A stretch of 64,000 nucleotides of DNA, from NCBI RefSeq assembly GCF_024806495.1, contig NZ_JANUFF010000002.1:310001-374000 (forward strand), read 5' to 3'. Position 1 is the first letter of the stretch; the number at the start of each line of letters is the position of its first letter. A program made the translations under genes and the position numbers. The notes under the pieces were generated by a model that searched no databases, was not told the origin of the DNA, and saw only the letters and a list, made by a program, of their open reading frames with translations. This document shows, one piece after another, positions 24,404 through 32,821 of this stretch. The stretch comes from Chryseobacterium sp. JUb7. Lineage in GTDB: Bacteria; Bacteroidota; Bacteroidia; Flavobacteriales; Weeksellaceae.

Positions 24404-26005
24404 ATGCCTACATTAACTCAAGAAGCAAGATCAAACTCATTAATGAGTATGCTTTTAAAACAAGTTTACGATTCTATTACCAATGGCGGAGATCCGGATT
24501 CTATTGGACCGAACGACTTTATTGCATTCGACCCGATCGGAATTACTTTAACAGAAGATACTTTCGATTATGCATTAAACGGGCTTTTCGGAAATGCACC
24601 GGCTCCAAAACCATTATTGGACGGAACAGGAAAACCAATTTTGGATGCGAACGGAAATCCTAAAACAAACCTTGAAGAGTTCCAAAATGCAATGAAAGAC
24701 AGCAAATTCCGTAAATATCTTCAAATGGAGCAGTTTTCTGCAATGGTAGACGCGATTCCTTCTACTCTTCCACCATTGACGGATAACGGAAACGGAAGAA
24801 TGATCACCATCTTTAATGATTCTTCTAAAAGAGTTTCTAAAGTATACGAAGATTTGATGCAATGGTCTGTGGTAGTCGACACTCCAATGGATCCTAAGGT
24901 TGAAAAAAATCTTGAAAAACTGAGAGATAAGCTTTTCAAAATTAAAGTCGTAAAAAACCCTGATTTTGATGAAAATGCTCCGGTTGACGATCTTAACAAA
25001 CCTGAATTACACCAAACTTTCGTTGCACCGATGTATTCTAAATATATCGAATACCAAATGAAATATTACGATATCGTGGATGCCAATAATTCTATCAGAA
25101 TCGATGCTGACAACGGTGATCCCGATGCAATGGCAACTTTATCTATCGACGGTAAAAACATGAAAAAAAGAGAAGATGCAGCTTTAAAAGCATGGCAATC
25201 TCTTGGATACAAAGAAGCAGTGGAAAGAATTCAGAATTACCTAAGTGAAATTGAAGAAAAACACATGCTTGTCATTAAAAAACGTCTTCAGTCTGAATTC
25301 AGAAACAGTCAGAGAACAAGAGTGATCGATTATATCAACTATTCTCCGTCGATTCCGATTTCGGCAAATGCATTGAAAGAATCTAAAAACTGGCCGACAA
25401 TTTCTATGTATGAAGGAAGTGCGCACAGCGATTATTCGAAATCTATCCACAATTGGAGCGCGGGTGCAGGATTCAGCATGGGATTGTTCAGTATTGGTGC
25501 GAGAAACAGCGGAAATACGACGAGAACATCGATGAATACTGATTTCAGTAACCTTAAAATTTCATTTAAACTTGGAAAAGTAAGAGTGGAAAGAGGATGG
25601 TTCAGCGAAGAATTTGTTGAATCTAAATACTGGAAACTTCACGAAACTTCACCACAATCTTTAAACGGAGACATCATCAGTGACGGTAAAGGAAAAGGAC
25701 TGATGCCAATGATCGTAACCGAATTGATCATTGCAAGAGATGTAATGCTTGATTTCGGTGAAAACAGTACGGCTTACAAAGCTGCAAGTACAAAAATCAG
25801 TTCTGGAGCTGCAGTGGGAATCGGACCTTTCGTATTTGGTGGAAGTCATAATTATGAAAATCAAAATTCTCAAAGTGATGCAAAATGGAGTGGTAAAAAA
25901 TTGCAGTCCAATGGAATTTACATCATCGGATACAAATGTCACGTGATTCCAAAATCACCGAATCCAAATCCTGACATCAAAGTTTGGACAGACGGAAAAT
26001 CATAA
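24404..26005 (+). CDS. Protein of unknown function, shares a domain with the gene at 26303
   Basis: I do not recognise the family. I start at ATG 24404 (MPTLTQEARSNSLMSMLLK, 533 residues); an upstream frame from 24320 lacks a plausible start. There is no signal peptide or membrane span. Residues 1-270 are mostly helical and charged. A distinctive block around W399 reads KVRVERGWFSEEF, then KYWK, ISDGKGKG, LMPMIVTELIIARDV. The protein ends with a Gly-rich section and IYIIGYKCHVIPKSP (C512). The next gene has matching blocks with the same order. Its downstream partners are a second unknown protein and a muramidase. Confidence 0.8.
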   Translation: MPTLTQEARSNSLMSMLLKQVYDSITNGGDPDSIGPNDFIAFDPIGITLTEDTFDYALNGLFGNAPAPKPLLDGTGKPILDANGNPKTNLEEFQNAMKDSKFRKYLQMEQFSAMVDAIPSTLPPLTDNGNGRMITIFNDSSKRVSKVYEDLMQWSVVVDTPMDPKVEKNLEKLRDKLFKIKVVKNPDFDENAPVDDLNKPELHQTFVAPMYSKYIEYQMKYYDIVDANNSIRIDADNGDPDAMATLSIDGKNMKKREDAALKAWQSLGYKEAVERIQNYLSEIEEKHMLVIKKRLQSEFRNSQRTRVIDYINYSPSIPISANALKESKNWPTISMYEGSAHSDYSKSIHNWSAGAGFSMGLFSIGARNSGNTTRTSMNTDFSNLKISFKLGKVRVERGWFSEEFVESKYWKLHETSPQSLNGDIISDGKGKGLMPMIVTELIIARDVMLDFGENSTAYKAASTKISSGAAVGIGPFVFGGSHNYENQNSQSDAKWSGKKLQSNGIYIIGYKCHVIPKSPNPNPDIKVWTDGKS

Positions 26006-26026
26006 TATTCTTCTCATAATAGGGGT

Positions 26027-26052
26027 AACCGGCAGATCTTTTTCTGTCGGTT
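26027..26052 (+). terminator. Hairpin after the unknown gene
   Basis: The stem AACCGGCAGA/TCTGTCGGTT has one G-T pair; the T-run is weak, so it may be only a partial terminator. Confidence 0.5.
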
Positions 26053-26093
26053 ATTTCAAAAAACCATGATGTAACCTAAGCTCTAGAACACAA

Positions 26094-26202
26094 CGTCACT
26101 TCGAGTAGATTTTTGAAAAAAAATTGTATCGAGAAGTTGATCTAGGTAAAAGTTCTCGATACATTTTTCTTCATTTCATTACGAAAAACACTCGAACTGA
26201 CG
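26094..26202. repeat. Nested palindrome, intergenic repeat-like
   Basis: An inner perfect 11-base inverted repeat (TGTATCGAGAA/TTCTCGATACA) lies inside an outer imperfect one (GTCACTTCGAGT/ACTCGAACTGAC). Elements of this kind are common in Chryseobacterium intergenic DNA. No other copy was found in this window. Confidence 0.6.
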
Positions 26203-26302
26203 TAAAAACTTCAATTGCTGGTTTTACATAAAACTTAAAAAAACTGAAAATTAAAAACCCAACAGCCAGCAACAATCAACTAATAACCAAAAACCAATTG
26301 CC

Positions 26303-28141
26303 ATGAAATATTTTGTTGCCGTTTACCAAAAATTGAGAAACATTTACACTTCTCAAAGTTCGATGGAAAATGATTTACCGATGATATGCCCTTCTCTAAG
26401 AGTGTATGAAAACGAGGAACTGGAATTGCTGAAACCTCCAAGTTTATTAAATGATGATCAGAAAAAAGCACTTTCCATCATTAAAAAACAAAATGTGGCG
26501 TATGAACTCAATTCTGTTCCGATTTCTCCGAATTTCTGGGATCTGAATCCGAATAACGCTTTGTTTGATATTTACAGAGATATTCTGGATAAAAACAGTC
26601 TAAAAAATTTAGAGGAAAGTCTGGATAAAGTTGTTGCCAATCAGAGTGCTATTTTATTTGATGCAAAAGGAGCTGATACGAAAGAATTAAAAGCTTATAA
26701 AAAATATCGGGATACACATGAAACGACAGTCAATAATGTTGCTACTCACCTCGAATTATTCGACGGATTGGATACTGATGACGAAAAAACAAATTGGAAT
26801 GATCAATTAATCAACCTTAATAATCTGAAAGCTCTCGCATTTTCTGAATGGAAAGTGAAAGGCAGTAAAGATTTAATTGAAAAAGAACTTTCAAGAGTTA
26901 ATAAAAATTCTGATGCCGATTTATATCTCGCCATGGCTCAAAATGCAAAAAATACTTTTGAAGCTGCGGAAAAAACTGATGTCATCAATAATTCTTCGAT
27001 TCATGATATTAATTTTATTCCTTACGATTTCATGGAAAATGAATCGGGCTGGAATAATATGAGACTTGAAAAAAACGAACTTGAAAATTTACATACTGAA
27101 GCCAAGAATTCCAATGAAAATCTGCCTTCCGAAATTCTTTCGATTGATTACGATGAAAGTGTGATTTTGGCTGTAGAATTCGATTATTCATTTGTTCATT
27201 TAAAAAGAAACTGGTTTAATAAAAACTTCATGCTTTCTCAAATGTTTGAATGGAAAGAACCTAAAAAAATATCCGACGGGCAGACGATTTCGAGTGATTT
27301 TAAATTATCGGCATTTCCAAAAACGATGATTTTGATTAAAAATTTAAAAATCGTTTTAGACCCATCAATAACAAACGATACGGTAAACAATCCAAATCAA
27401 CTGATCTATTTTGGTCCATTGATTATGAAACAACAGCTTTTCGTCAACAAAACCAATAACCAGAAATTCCTGAAAGCTGTAACCAACGTAAGAACTATAA
27501 AATCTGATCAATTAAATACCTTAACCAGAAAAACAGCGAATCCTGATGCTGCAAAATTCACAATTCCTGATCCGGCACCAAAACCAGTTGCTCAACCCGT
27601 AACGGAATCTCCGAAAGTAAATCCTGTTTTTAATAATAGAATAAACGTGGGCATGATGGGAGGTGTAAGAACAATGCGACCTGTGACGCCTGTTGCTACG
27701 CCAGTTCAACCTCAACCCACACTTGTAAAACCAGTCACTCCCATTATTGCAACACCGATAAGAACTCCCGGAATCTTTGTTCCTATCCGACTTCCGATTC
27801 AGGTTCAACCGACTGCTGCGAATGTCCAATTCAAGGTTTTTGACAAAATAAATAATGATCCTATTTATAAATGTGCAATTTCCATTAAAGGAACGAATAA
27901 CAGCCGTATTTTCGAAATTGAAACCAATGAAATCGGAATGATCAGCCAAATGATCCCGGTCGGCGAATATAGCATTGAGCTGAGAGTAGATGATTACGCT
28001 GTTTTAAATCAGAATTTCAGTGTTACAAATACAAATCCTGTGAATCTGGAATACAGGCTTCAAAGAGAAGAAGTGAAATTTAAATCATTCTTTTTGATTG
28101 GAATGATTTGTGAGAGAATGCCGAGGATTCCTATGAATTAA
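26303..28141 (+). CDS. Multidomain protein of unknown function with shared block and Ig-like insert
   Basis: This 612-residue protein has no signal peptide. Residues 1-280 are helical and charged. A block around W304 (FVHLKRNWFNKNF, then FEWK, ISDGQTISS, FPKTMILIKNLKIV) parallels the block around W399 in the preceding gene product. A Pro-rich stretch (about 420-510, repeated PVTPVATPVQPQPT-like) and an Ig-like/carboxypeptidase-regulatory-like domain (about 510-592) follow. The end FFLIGMICERMPRIP with C603 matches the end of the previous protein. So the gene looks like a relative of the first with a Pro-rich/Ig insert before its last segment. Confidence 0.8.
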   Translation: MKYFVAVYQKLRNIYTSQSSMENDLPMICPSLRVYENEELELLKPPSLLNDDQKKALSIIKKQNVAYELNSVPISPNFWDLNPNNALFDIYRDILDKNSLKNLEESLDKVVANQSAILFDAKGADTKELKAYKKYRDTHETTVNNVATHLELFDGLDTDDEKTNWNDQLINLNNLKALAFSEWKVKGSKDLIEKELSRVNKNSDADLYLAMAQNAKNTFEAAEKTDVINNSSIHDINFIPYDFMENESGWNNMRLEKNELENLHTEAKNSNENLPSEILSIDYDESVILAVEFDYSFVHLKRNWFNKNFMLSQMFEWKEPKKISDGQTISSDFKLSAFPKTMILIKNLKIVLDPSITNDTVNNPNQLIYFGPLIMKQQLFVNKTNNQKFLKAVTNVRTIKSDQLNTLTRKTANPDAAKFTIPDPAPKPVAQPVTESPKVNPVFNNRINVGMMGGVRTMRPVTPVATPVQPQPTLVKPVTPIIATPIRTPGIFVPIRLPIQVQPTAANVQFKVFDKINNDPIYKCAISIKGTNNSRIFEIETNEIGMISQMIPVGEYSIELRVDDYAVLNQNFSVTNTNPVNLEYRLQREEVKFKSFFLIGMICERMPRIPMN

Positions 28142-28173
28142 ATTCTTTTCAAAAATTATCCATTATTCAAAAA

Positions 28174-28272
28174 TCCTTCGACTGCTTCGCGCTCAGGATG
28201 ACATCGCTAGTACTAACAGTTTGTATTCAGCAGAATAATTGGCCAGTGTCATGCTGAGCTTGTCGAAGCACC
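28174..28272. repeat. Dispersed palindromic repeat R1, copy a
   Basis: Arms CCTTCGAC...GCTCAGGATGACA and TGTCATGCTGAGCTTGTCGAAG surround a core reading TAGTACTAA. Related copies lie at 34841-34936 and 41063-41136. Confidence 0.75.
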
Positions 28273-28350
28273 TCACGCAAACACTTAAAAACCTCAAAAT
28301 AAATTAAAACACATCACACTTAAATTTTAAACAACCAAAAACTAACAGCC

Positions 28351-29184
28351 ATGAAACTTTTAAAATATTATACAAAATCTTCGGAAGTCACTACACTTTG
28401 TGAGCTTCTTTACAAACAAGGATACAACATCAAAATTTCGGATTCTTTTTCTCTGGAAGTTGATGCAGCTGTAAAGGATTTTCAGCGAAAAAATTCTTTA
28501 GTAGTTGATGGAATTGTCGGAATGAAGACCTGGACAGTTTTATTACAAAAAAGTTCTGCTCCAGCTCCGACAAATTCGACCGATAAATTTTTAAAAGAAA
28601 GTGATCTGGTGAATTTTGCCAATCAGTATTCTTTGGAATTAGCTGCCGTAAAAGCCGTAAACGAAATTGAAAGCAGTGGAAAAGGATTTTTATTAAACAA
28701 CAAGCCTAAAATATTATTTGAAGGACATATTTTCTGGAGTGAACTAAAAAAACGAGGAATTGATCCAAATGCTTATTACAATTCCAATCATAAAGATGTT
28801 TTATATCCGAAATGGACGAAAATTTATTATCAGGGCGGTGTAAAAGAATACGACAGACTGAATGAAGCCATGACTTTGGGCGCTGATCCGAAATTTAAAG
28901 ATGCCGCATTGTCTTCGGCTTCGTGGGGAAGTTTTCAGATCATGGGATTTCATGCAAAACCGCTTGGTTACATTGATACTGCTGATTTTGTTGCTAAAAT
29001 GGAAATGAATGAAGGAGAACATTTGAAAGCTTTTGGAAAGTTCCTTGAGAAAAACGGACTTTTAGTTCATTTAAGAAATAAAAGCTGGGCAAATTTCGCC
29101 AAAGGCTATAACGGCAGCGGTTACAGGCTTAATAAATATGATGAAAAGCTAGCCAAAGCGTATGCTAAATATTCTAAAAACTAA
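28351..29184 (+). CDS. N-acetylmuramidase with peptidoglycan-binding domain
   Basis: This 277-residue protein has no signal peptide. Residues 5-65 form a PG_binding_1 domain (LCELLYKQGYNIKIS to VDGIVGMKTWTVLL). Residues 85-275 match the N-acetylmuramidase family (DUF3380): AVNEIESSGKGFL with E107 as likely catalytic acid, ILFEGHIFWSEL, SASWGSFQIMGFH, and FAKGYNGSGY near the end. The same architecture occurs in phage endolysins, but no phage genes are near. It follows the two unknown proteins with 209 bases between; its 5' leader (AAACTAACAGCCATG) resembles the leader of the gene at 26303. Confidence 0.9.
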   Translation: MKLLKYYTKSSEVTTLCELLYKQGYNIKISDSFSLEVDAAVKDFQRKNSLVVDGIVGMKTWTVLLQKSSAPAPTNSTDKFLKESDLVNFANQYSLELAAVKAVNEIESSGKGFLLNNKPKILFEGHIFWSELKKRGIDPNAYYNSNHKDVLYPKWTKIYYQGGVKEYDRLNEAMTLGADPKFKDAALSSASWGSFQIMGFHAKPLGYIDTADFVAKMEMNEGEHLKAFGKFLEKNGLLVHLRNKSWANFAKGYNGSGYRLNKYDEKLAKAYAKYSKN

Positions 29185-29470
29185 TTAACCAATTCATATT
29201 TTACCAACGCATTGATTTTATCCTTAAAGTTCCCTTTGCGTTGAGACCTACTTTTTTCTCCTGCAATTTTTGTGGGAGATTTTTTGTTTTTTCCCGCAGA
29301 TTTCACGGATTTACACAGACGTTTGCGTCCGAGAATTTTATATAATGAAGCTTCTTTTAACATAAAGACTGTGAAGCTTTTCTTTAAAATTGTCATTCAT
29401 ACTTTTCGTTCGCAAAGGCGTTTGAATACGTCGAATCTTAGATTTCACTCAGCAAAGGTTTTATGTTGTT

Positions 29471-29656
29471 TAATTCCCCTCCAATGGAGGGATGGCGAAA
29501 ATTTCAAAGAAATTTTTGACGGGGTGGTTTTCAACAGTATACTTCTCCTAGCCGCGATTGCAACGACATCCTTTTTCTGAAATGGCTTTTAAAAAAAACG
29601 TTGGCGAAAAAGATATAGTGGAAAGCGGGAAAAAGCTCCTAAAAAGAAAGGAAGTT
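29471..29656 (+). repeat. Dispersed repeat R2, copy a
   Basis: It starts AATTCCCCTCC, contains GAAAATTTCAAAGAAATTTT and GACGGGGTGGTTTTC, then GCAACGACATCCTTTT, AAAGATATAGTGGAAAGC and AAAGGAAGTT. An inverted copy lies at 34617-34817 and a partial copy at 58441-58508. Confidence 0.75.
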
Positions 29657-29731
29657 CGAAGATGGAATGTTGGAAGTTTGCATGATTGAGAATAAAGATT
29701 GCTTCGTCGCTTTGCTCCTCGCAATGGCACA

Positions 29732-29766
29732 AAAAAAGAGACTATCAAAAACCGACAGTCTCTTTT
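29732..29766 (-). terminator. Terminator of purA
   Basis: The stem AAAGAGACT/AGTCTCTTT has a 12-base loop, with a T-run on the minus strand. Confidence 0.8.
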
Positions 29767-29785
29767 AATTATTTAAAAATATTCC

Positions 29786-31072
29786 TTAGAATAATTCTTT
29801 TCTGATAATGTTCTGACTTCTTTCAGGACCAACAGAAACTAAGTAAACGTTGATTCCTAAATACTTTTCAATAAACTCGATGTATTTCTGAGCGTTGTCA
29901 GGAAGTTCATCGTAGCTTCTTGCTTTTGTAATATCTTCGCTCCAACCTGGTAAATCTTGGTAGATTGGTTCGTAGTTGTATAATTTCTCTGTTGAAGAAG
30001 TGAAATAATCAATGATTTTTCCATCTTCAGTTTTGTAATGAGTGACGATTTTAAGGTTTTCAATTCCTGTCAGAACGTCTAATTTTGTAATCACTAAATT
30101 ATTGATACCATTAATCATACAAGCATGCTTCAAAGAAACAAGGTCTAACCAACCTGTTCTTCTTGGTCTACCTGTAGTCGCTCCGAATTCACCTCCGATC
30201 TGTCTGATTTTCTCACCCAGCTCGTTGTCTAATTCAGATGGGAAAGGTCCGTTTCCAACTCTTGTACAGTATGCTTTTGCAACACCGATCAGGTTTTGAA
30301 GAGAGGTTGGCGGAACACCTGCTCCTGTACAAACTCCCCCTGTTGACGGAGAAGATGAAGTTACATATGGATAAGTTCCGAAGTCGATATCAAGCATCAA
30401 AGCCTGAGCTCCTTCGAATAAAACATTTTTACCGTCTCTGATTGCTTCGTTTAATTCCAGTTCCGTATCAACGATTCTGTCCTGAAGCTGTTTTCCGATT
30501 TCTAAATATTCGTTGTAAATTTCTTCAACGTCTAATGTCGGTTTTCCGTAATATTTTTCAAAAAGAGAATTCTTAATTTTTAAGTTTTTCTCGATTTTGT
30601 CTCTTAAAATCTCAGGATTCAGAAGATCGATCATTCTGATACCTACTCTTGCAATTTTATCTTCATAGCAAGGTCCAATTCCTTTTTTAGTCGTTCCGAT
30701 CTGCGTTCCTCCGTGTTCTTCTTCACGGTAAGTATCCAAAAGAATGTGGTAAGGCATGATCACATGCGCTCTTCTGCTGATGAAAATGTGATCAGTTCTC
30801 ATGTTTTTGCTTTCGATCTGATTCACCTCCTTAATGAAAGATTTAGGATTTACCACTACTCCATTGGCAATGATACACTTCCCTTTGCACTGAAGAACTC
30901 CCGATGGAAGAAGGTGCAAAACGAATTTCTCTTCACCTACATAAACCGTGTGACCAGCGTTGTCCCCACCTTGGAAACGTACAACGTAATCCGATTTTGC
31001 CGATAAAACATCCGTGATTTTTCCTTTACCTTCATCTCCATATTGAAGACCTACAACTACGTAAGTTGACAT
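29786..31072 (-). CDS. purA: Adenylosuccinate synthetase
   Basis: This 428-residue enzyme makes adenylosuccinate from IMP, aspartate and GTP in AMP synthesis. It opens with VVVGLQYGDEGKGKI, the GTP/IMP loop with catalytic Asp14, then QGGDNAGHTV, QIGTTKKGIGP and TTGRPRRTGWLD. The length is normal. A promoter (TTTG, 20 bases, TAATTTTG) lies at 31098-31129. It is divergent from the AT-rich pair at 31238. No other purine genes adjoin, though hpt and adk are 4-6 kb away. Confidence 0.97.
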   Translation of the reverse strand: MSTYVVVGLQYGDEGKGKITDVLSAKSDYVVRFQGGDNAGHTVYVGEEKFVLHLLPSGVLQCKGKCIIANGVVVNPKSFIKEVNQIESKNMRTDHIFISRRAHVIMPYHILLDTYREEEHGGTQIGTTKKGIGPCYEDKIARVGIRMIDLLNPEILRDKIEKNLKIKNSLFEKYYGKPTLDVEEIYNEYLEIGKQLQDRIVDTELELNEAIRDGKNVLFEGAQALMLDIDFGTYPYVTSSSPSTGGVCTGAGVPPTSLQNLIGVAKAYCTRVGNGPFPSELDNELGEKIRQIGGEFGATTGRPRRTGWLDLVSLKHACMINGINNLVITKLDVLTGIENLKIVTHYKTEDGKIIDYFTSSTEKLYNYEPIYQDLPGWSEDITKARSYDELPDNAQKYIEFIEKYLGINVYLVSVGPERSQNIIRKELF

Positions 31073-31097
31073 ATTTTACTTTTATTTTAGATTCATG

Positions 31098-31129
31098 CAA
31101 AATTACTTTTAAAAAATTGGGTGCGCAAA
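31098..31129 (-). promoter_or_regulatory. Promoter of purA
   Basis: Minus strand: TTTG (31126-31129), 20-base spacer, TAATTTTG (31098-31105). This is a close match to the Bacteroidota consensus, about 19 bases before the expected transcript start region and the ATG at 31072. Confidence 0.8.
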
Positions 31130-31204
31130 TTTGTGGTGGATTTTATTTTTGATGAAATTAAAATCGTTACGGTTTCCCTTTTTTTTCAATTCATTATTAT
31201 TACA

Positions 31205-31212
31205 TATATTTG
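31205..31212 (+). promoter_or_regulatory. -7 element TATATTTG before the RNase H-like/kinase pair
   Basis: TAnnTTTG, 25 bases before the GTG start at 31238. No clear -33 box is seen. Confidence 0.6.
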
Positions 31213-31237
31213 ATTATTAACTAAAAACAATATAATC

Positions 31238-31693
31238 GTGAAAGTCTTAGGAATTAGAAATAGTCCAACAGAAATAAGATTTGCTATTGCTGAAAAAGTC
31301 AATGGTAATATTAAAATTTTAAACAAAGATCAAGAGAATAAATTAGTTTTCCCAAAACACTTACATGATTTAAGCCAAAAAGTTGGATGGCTATTTCAAG
31401 AATTAGAAAATATTATTGCAAACAATCCTGAAATCCAAGTAATTGCTTTAAAGCAGAATGAAAATGTTTCCACTAAATATTCAACAGTAAAAGAGACAGC
31501 ATTTTATGATTCTATAGCATATTTAATAGGCAATAATAAAGGTATTAAGGTGAATAGTTATGTCTACACTAATATTGGAACCAATAGAAAGGATGTTTCA
31601 AATTTTGCTGAAACGAATGCTGAAAAAACAGATAAGTATTGGGATTCTAGAATGGCGGATGCAATTTCTGTAACAATAAAAGAATTAAAATAG
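31238..31693 (+). CDS. Small RNase H-like (RuvC/DUF3010-like) protein
   Basis: At 151 residues from a GTG start, it opens with KVLGIRNSPTEIRFAIAEK, the first strand pair of an RNase H-like fold, but the usual metal-binding Asp after GI is replaced by Arg7. A central strand IQVIALKQNE follows, and it ends with SRMADAISVTIKELK (D136, D141), which looks like the last helix of that fold. It may be a non-catalytic member. The kinase gene begins six bases after its stop, so the two are one unit. The fold assignment is inference from motif order; the family has not been named here. Confidence 0.6.
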   Translation: MKVLGIRNSPTEIRFAIAEKVNGNIKILNKDQENKLVFPKHLHDLSQKVGWLFQELENIIANNPEIQVIALKQNENVSTKYSTVKETAFYDSIAYLIGNNKGIKVNSYVYTNIGTNRKDVSNFAETNAEKTDKYWDSRMADAISVTIKELK

Positions 31694-31698
31694 TAATT

Positions 31699-32763
31699 AT
31701 GTCATTCAACAAAGGAGATACAATTTATAAATATACTCTCATTCAAAAATTAGGTAGTGGAAATTTTAGTTCAGTATGGTTAGCAAATGACATTTCTATA
31801 GATTCTATTACTGCACTAAAAATTTTAAATCCATCTTTTCAAACAGTAGCAGAATTATTAGAAGAGGCAAGAATAGGAAATAAACTAAACCACCCAAATC
31901 TCTTAAAAATTCTTTATGCTGATGTTGTACCTAGTGGAACCGATCAATTAACTTTGATTGCCCAAGAGTATCATCCAAAAGGTTCTATAATAGGTTTACT
32001 TAATAGTGGGAATTTTTTAGATCTTCCGATTTCAATTAGATTATTTACAGATATATTAAGAGGATTAGAACATCTACATTCTCAAAATTTCTTCCATAAT
32101 GATATTAAACCCTCTAACATTTTAATTGGAAATAAGAATGAAGGAATTCTCGCAGATTATGGAATCACAGGAGCTTCTACATCAAATGGCACTGCAATTC
32201 CAAAAGATGCATACATATTACATAGAGCTCCAGAAACTCTAAAGAGTAATTATATAAGTGTTCAAACCGACATTTATCAAGTAGGAGTTTCTTTTTATCG
32301 CCTCGTAAATGGAATTGGCAATATTAAGGACGATTTAATAAAGCAAGGAGTACCAGAATTTGAACGTTTAAAAGCAAGTGGAAAAATTCCAGATCCCACA
32401 AAGTATGAATTGTTTATTCCGGCACGAATAAAAAAAATTATCAATACTGCGATAAATCCAGATCCTAATAAACGATACTCTTCTGCTTTAGAAATGCGTA
32501 GAGAATTAGAAAAGTGCTTTTACCCAGGATATTGGTCAATGGATCCAAATGGGAAACTACTAGGTTATGGAAAAAAATATAGTTACTCATTTGAAATTTT
32601 ACCAAAAAAAAATTCTCTATTTGATTTCGTGTCTTGCAAAAAAAATATTTCTACTGGAGTAGAAAATAAAATAGGGGCTTTTGCACAAAAAAACATTGAC
32701 AATAAACAGTTAAACAAAGTAAAACAGCAATTTATAAATTGGGTTATTGAAAATGCCATTTAA
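31699..32763 (+). CDS. Eukaryotic-like Ser/Thr protein kinase
   Basis: At 354 residues, the kinase domain fills the first 280. The Gly-rich loop is LGSGNFSSVW, the ATP lysine is K41 (ALKIL), the helix-C Glu is in LLEEAR, the catalytic loop HNDIKPSNIL has D135 (HND in place of HRD, so a non-RD type), the metal loop LADYGITG has D153, and RAPETL replaces APE. A C-terminal region of about 75 residues follows with no membrane span. All catalytic residues are present, so it should be active. It is coupled to the RNase H-like gene. Its substrate is unknown; the partner protein is an obvious candidate. Confidence 0.92.
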   Translation: MSFNKGDTIYKYTLIQKLGSGNFSSVWLANDISIDSITALKILNPSFQTVAELLEEARIGNKLNHPNLLKILYADVVPSGTDQLTLIAQEYHPKGSIIGLLNSGNFLDLPISIRLFTDILRGLEHLHSQNFFHNDIKPSNILIGNKNEGILADYGITGASTSNGTAIPKDAYILHRAPETLKSNYISVQTDIYQVGVSFYRLVNGIGNIKDDLIKQGVPEFERLKASGKIPDPTKYELFIPARIKKIINTAINPDPNKRYSSALEMRRELEKCFYPGYWSMDPNGKLLGYGKKYSYSFEILPKKNSLFDFVSCKKNISTGVENKIGAFAQKNIDNKQLNKVKQQFINWVIENAI

Positions 32764-32813
32764 AAAGTAATTTTTCAGATAGTAAATTACAAATCTGAAA
32801 AACTACTTTTTTT
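32763..32813. terminator. Bidirectional terminator after the kinase gene
   Basis: The stem AAAAGTAATTTTTCAGAT/ATCTGAAAAACTACTTTT (one G-T pair) starts at the kinase stop codon and serves the convergent ABC-F gene as well. Confidence 0.85.
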
Positions 32814-32821
32814 ATATTTAT

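Larger units (their letters stand above)
29185..29785. other. Repeat-filled intergenic region
   Basis: It contains repeat R2 copy a and the purA terminator. The small ORFs in it (29272-29580 and 29548-29748) read through the repeat and are not convincing genes. Confidence 0.6.

Noticed and set aside
28351..29184. Prophage remnant suggested by the endolysin-like muramidase
   Set aside because: No capsid, tail, terminase, integrase or attachment repeats are near, so the gene is reported as part of a three-gene module instead.
29272..29748. Small ORFs in the R2 repeat
   Set aside because: They read through repeat DNA in both directions and have no family features.
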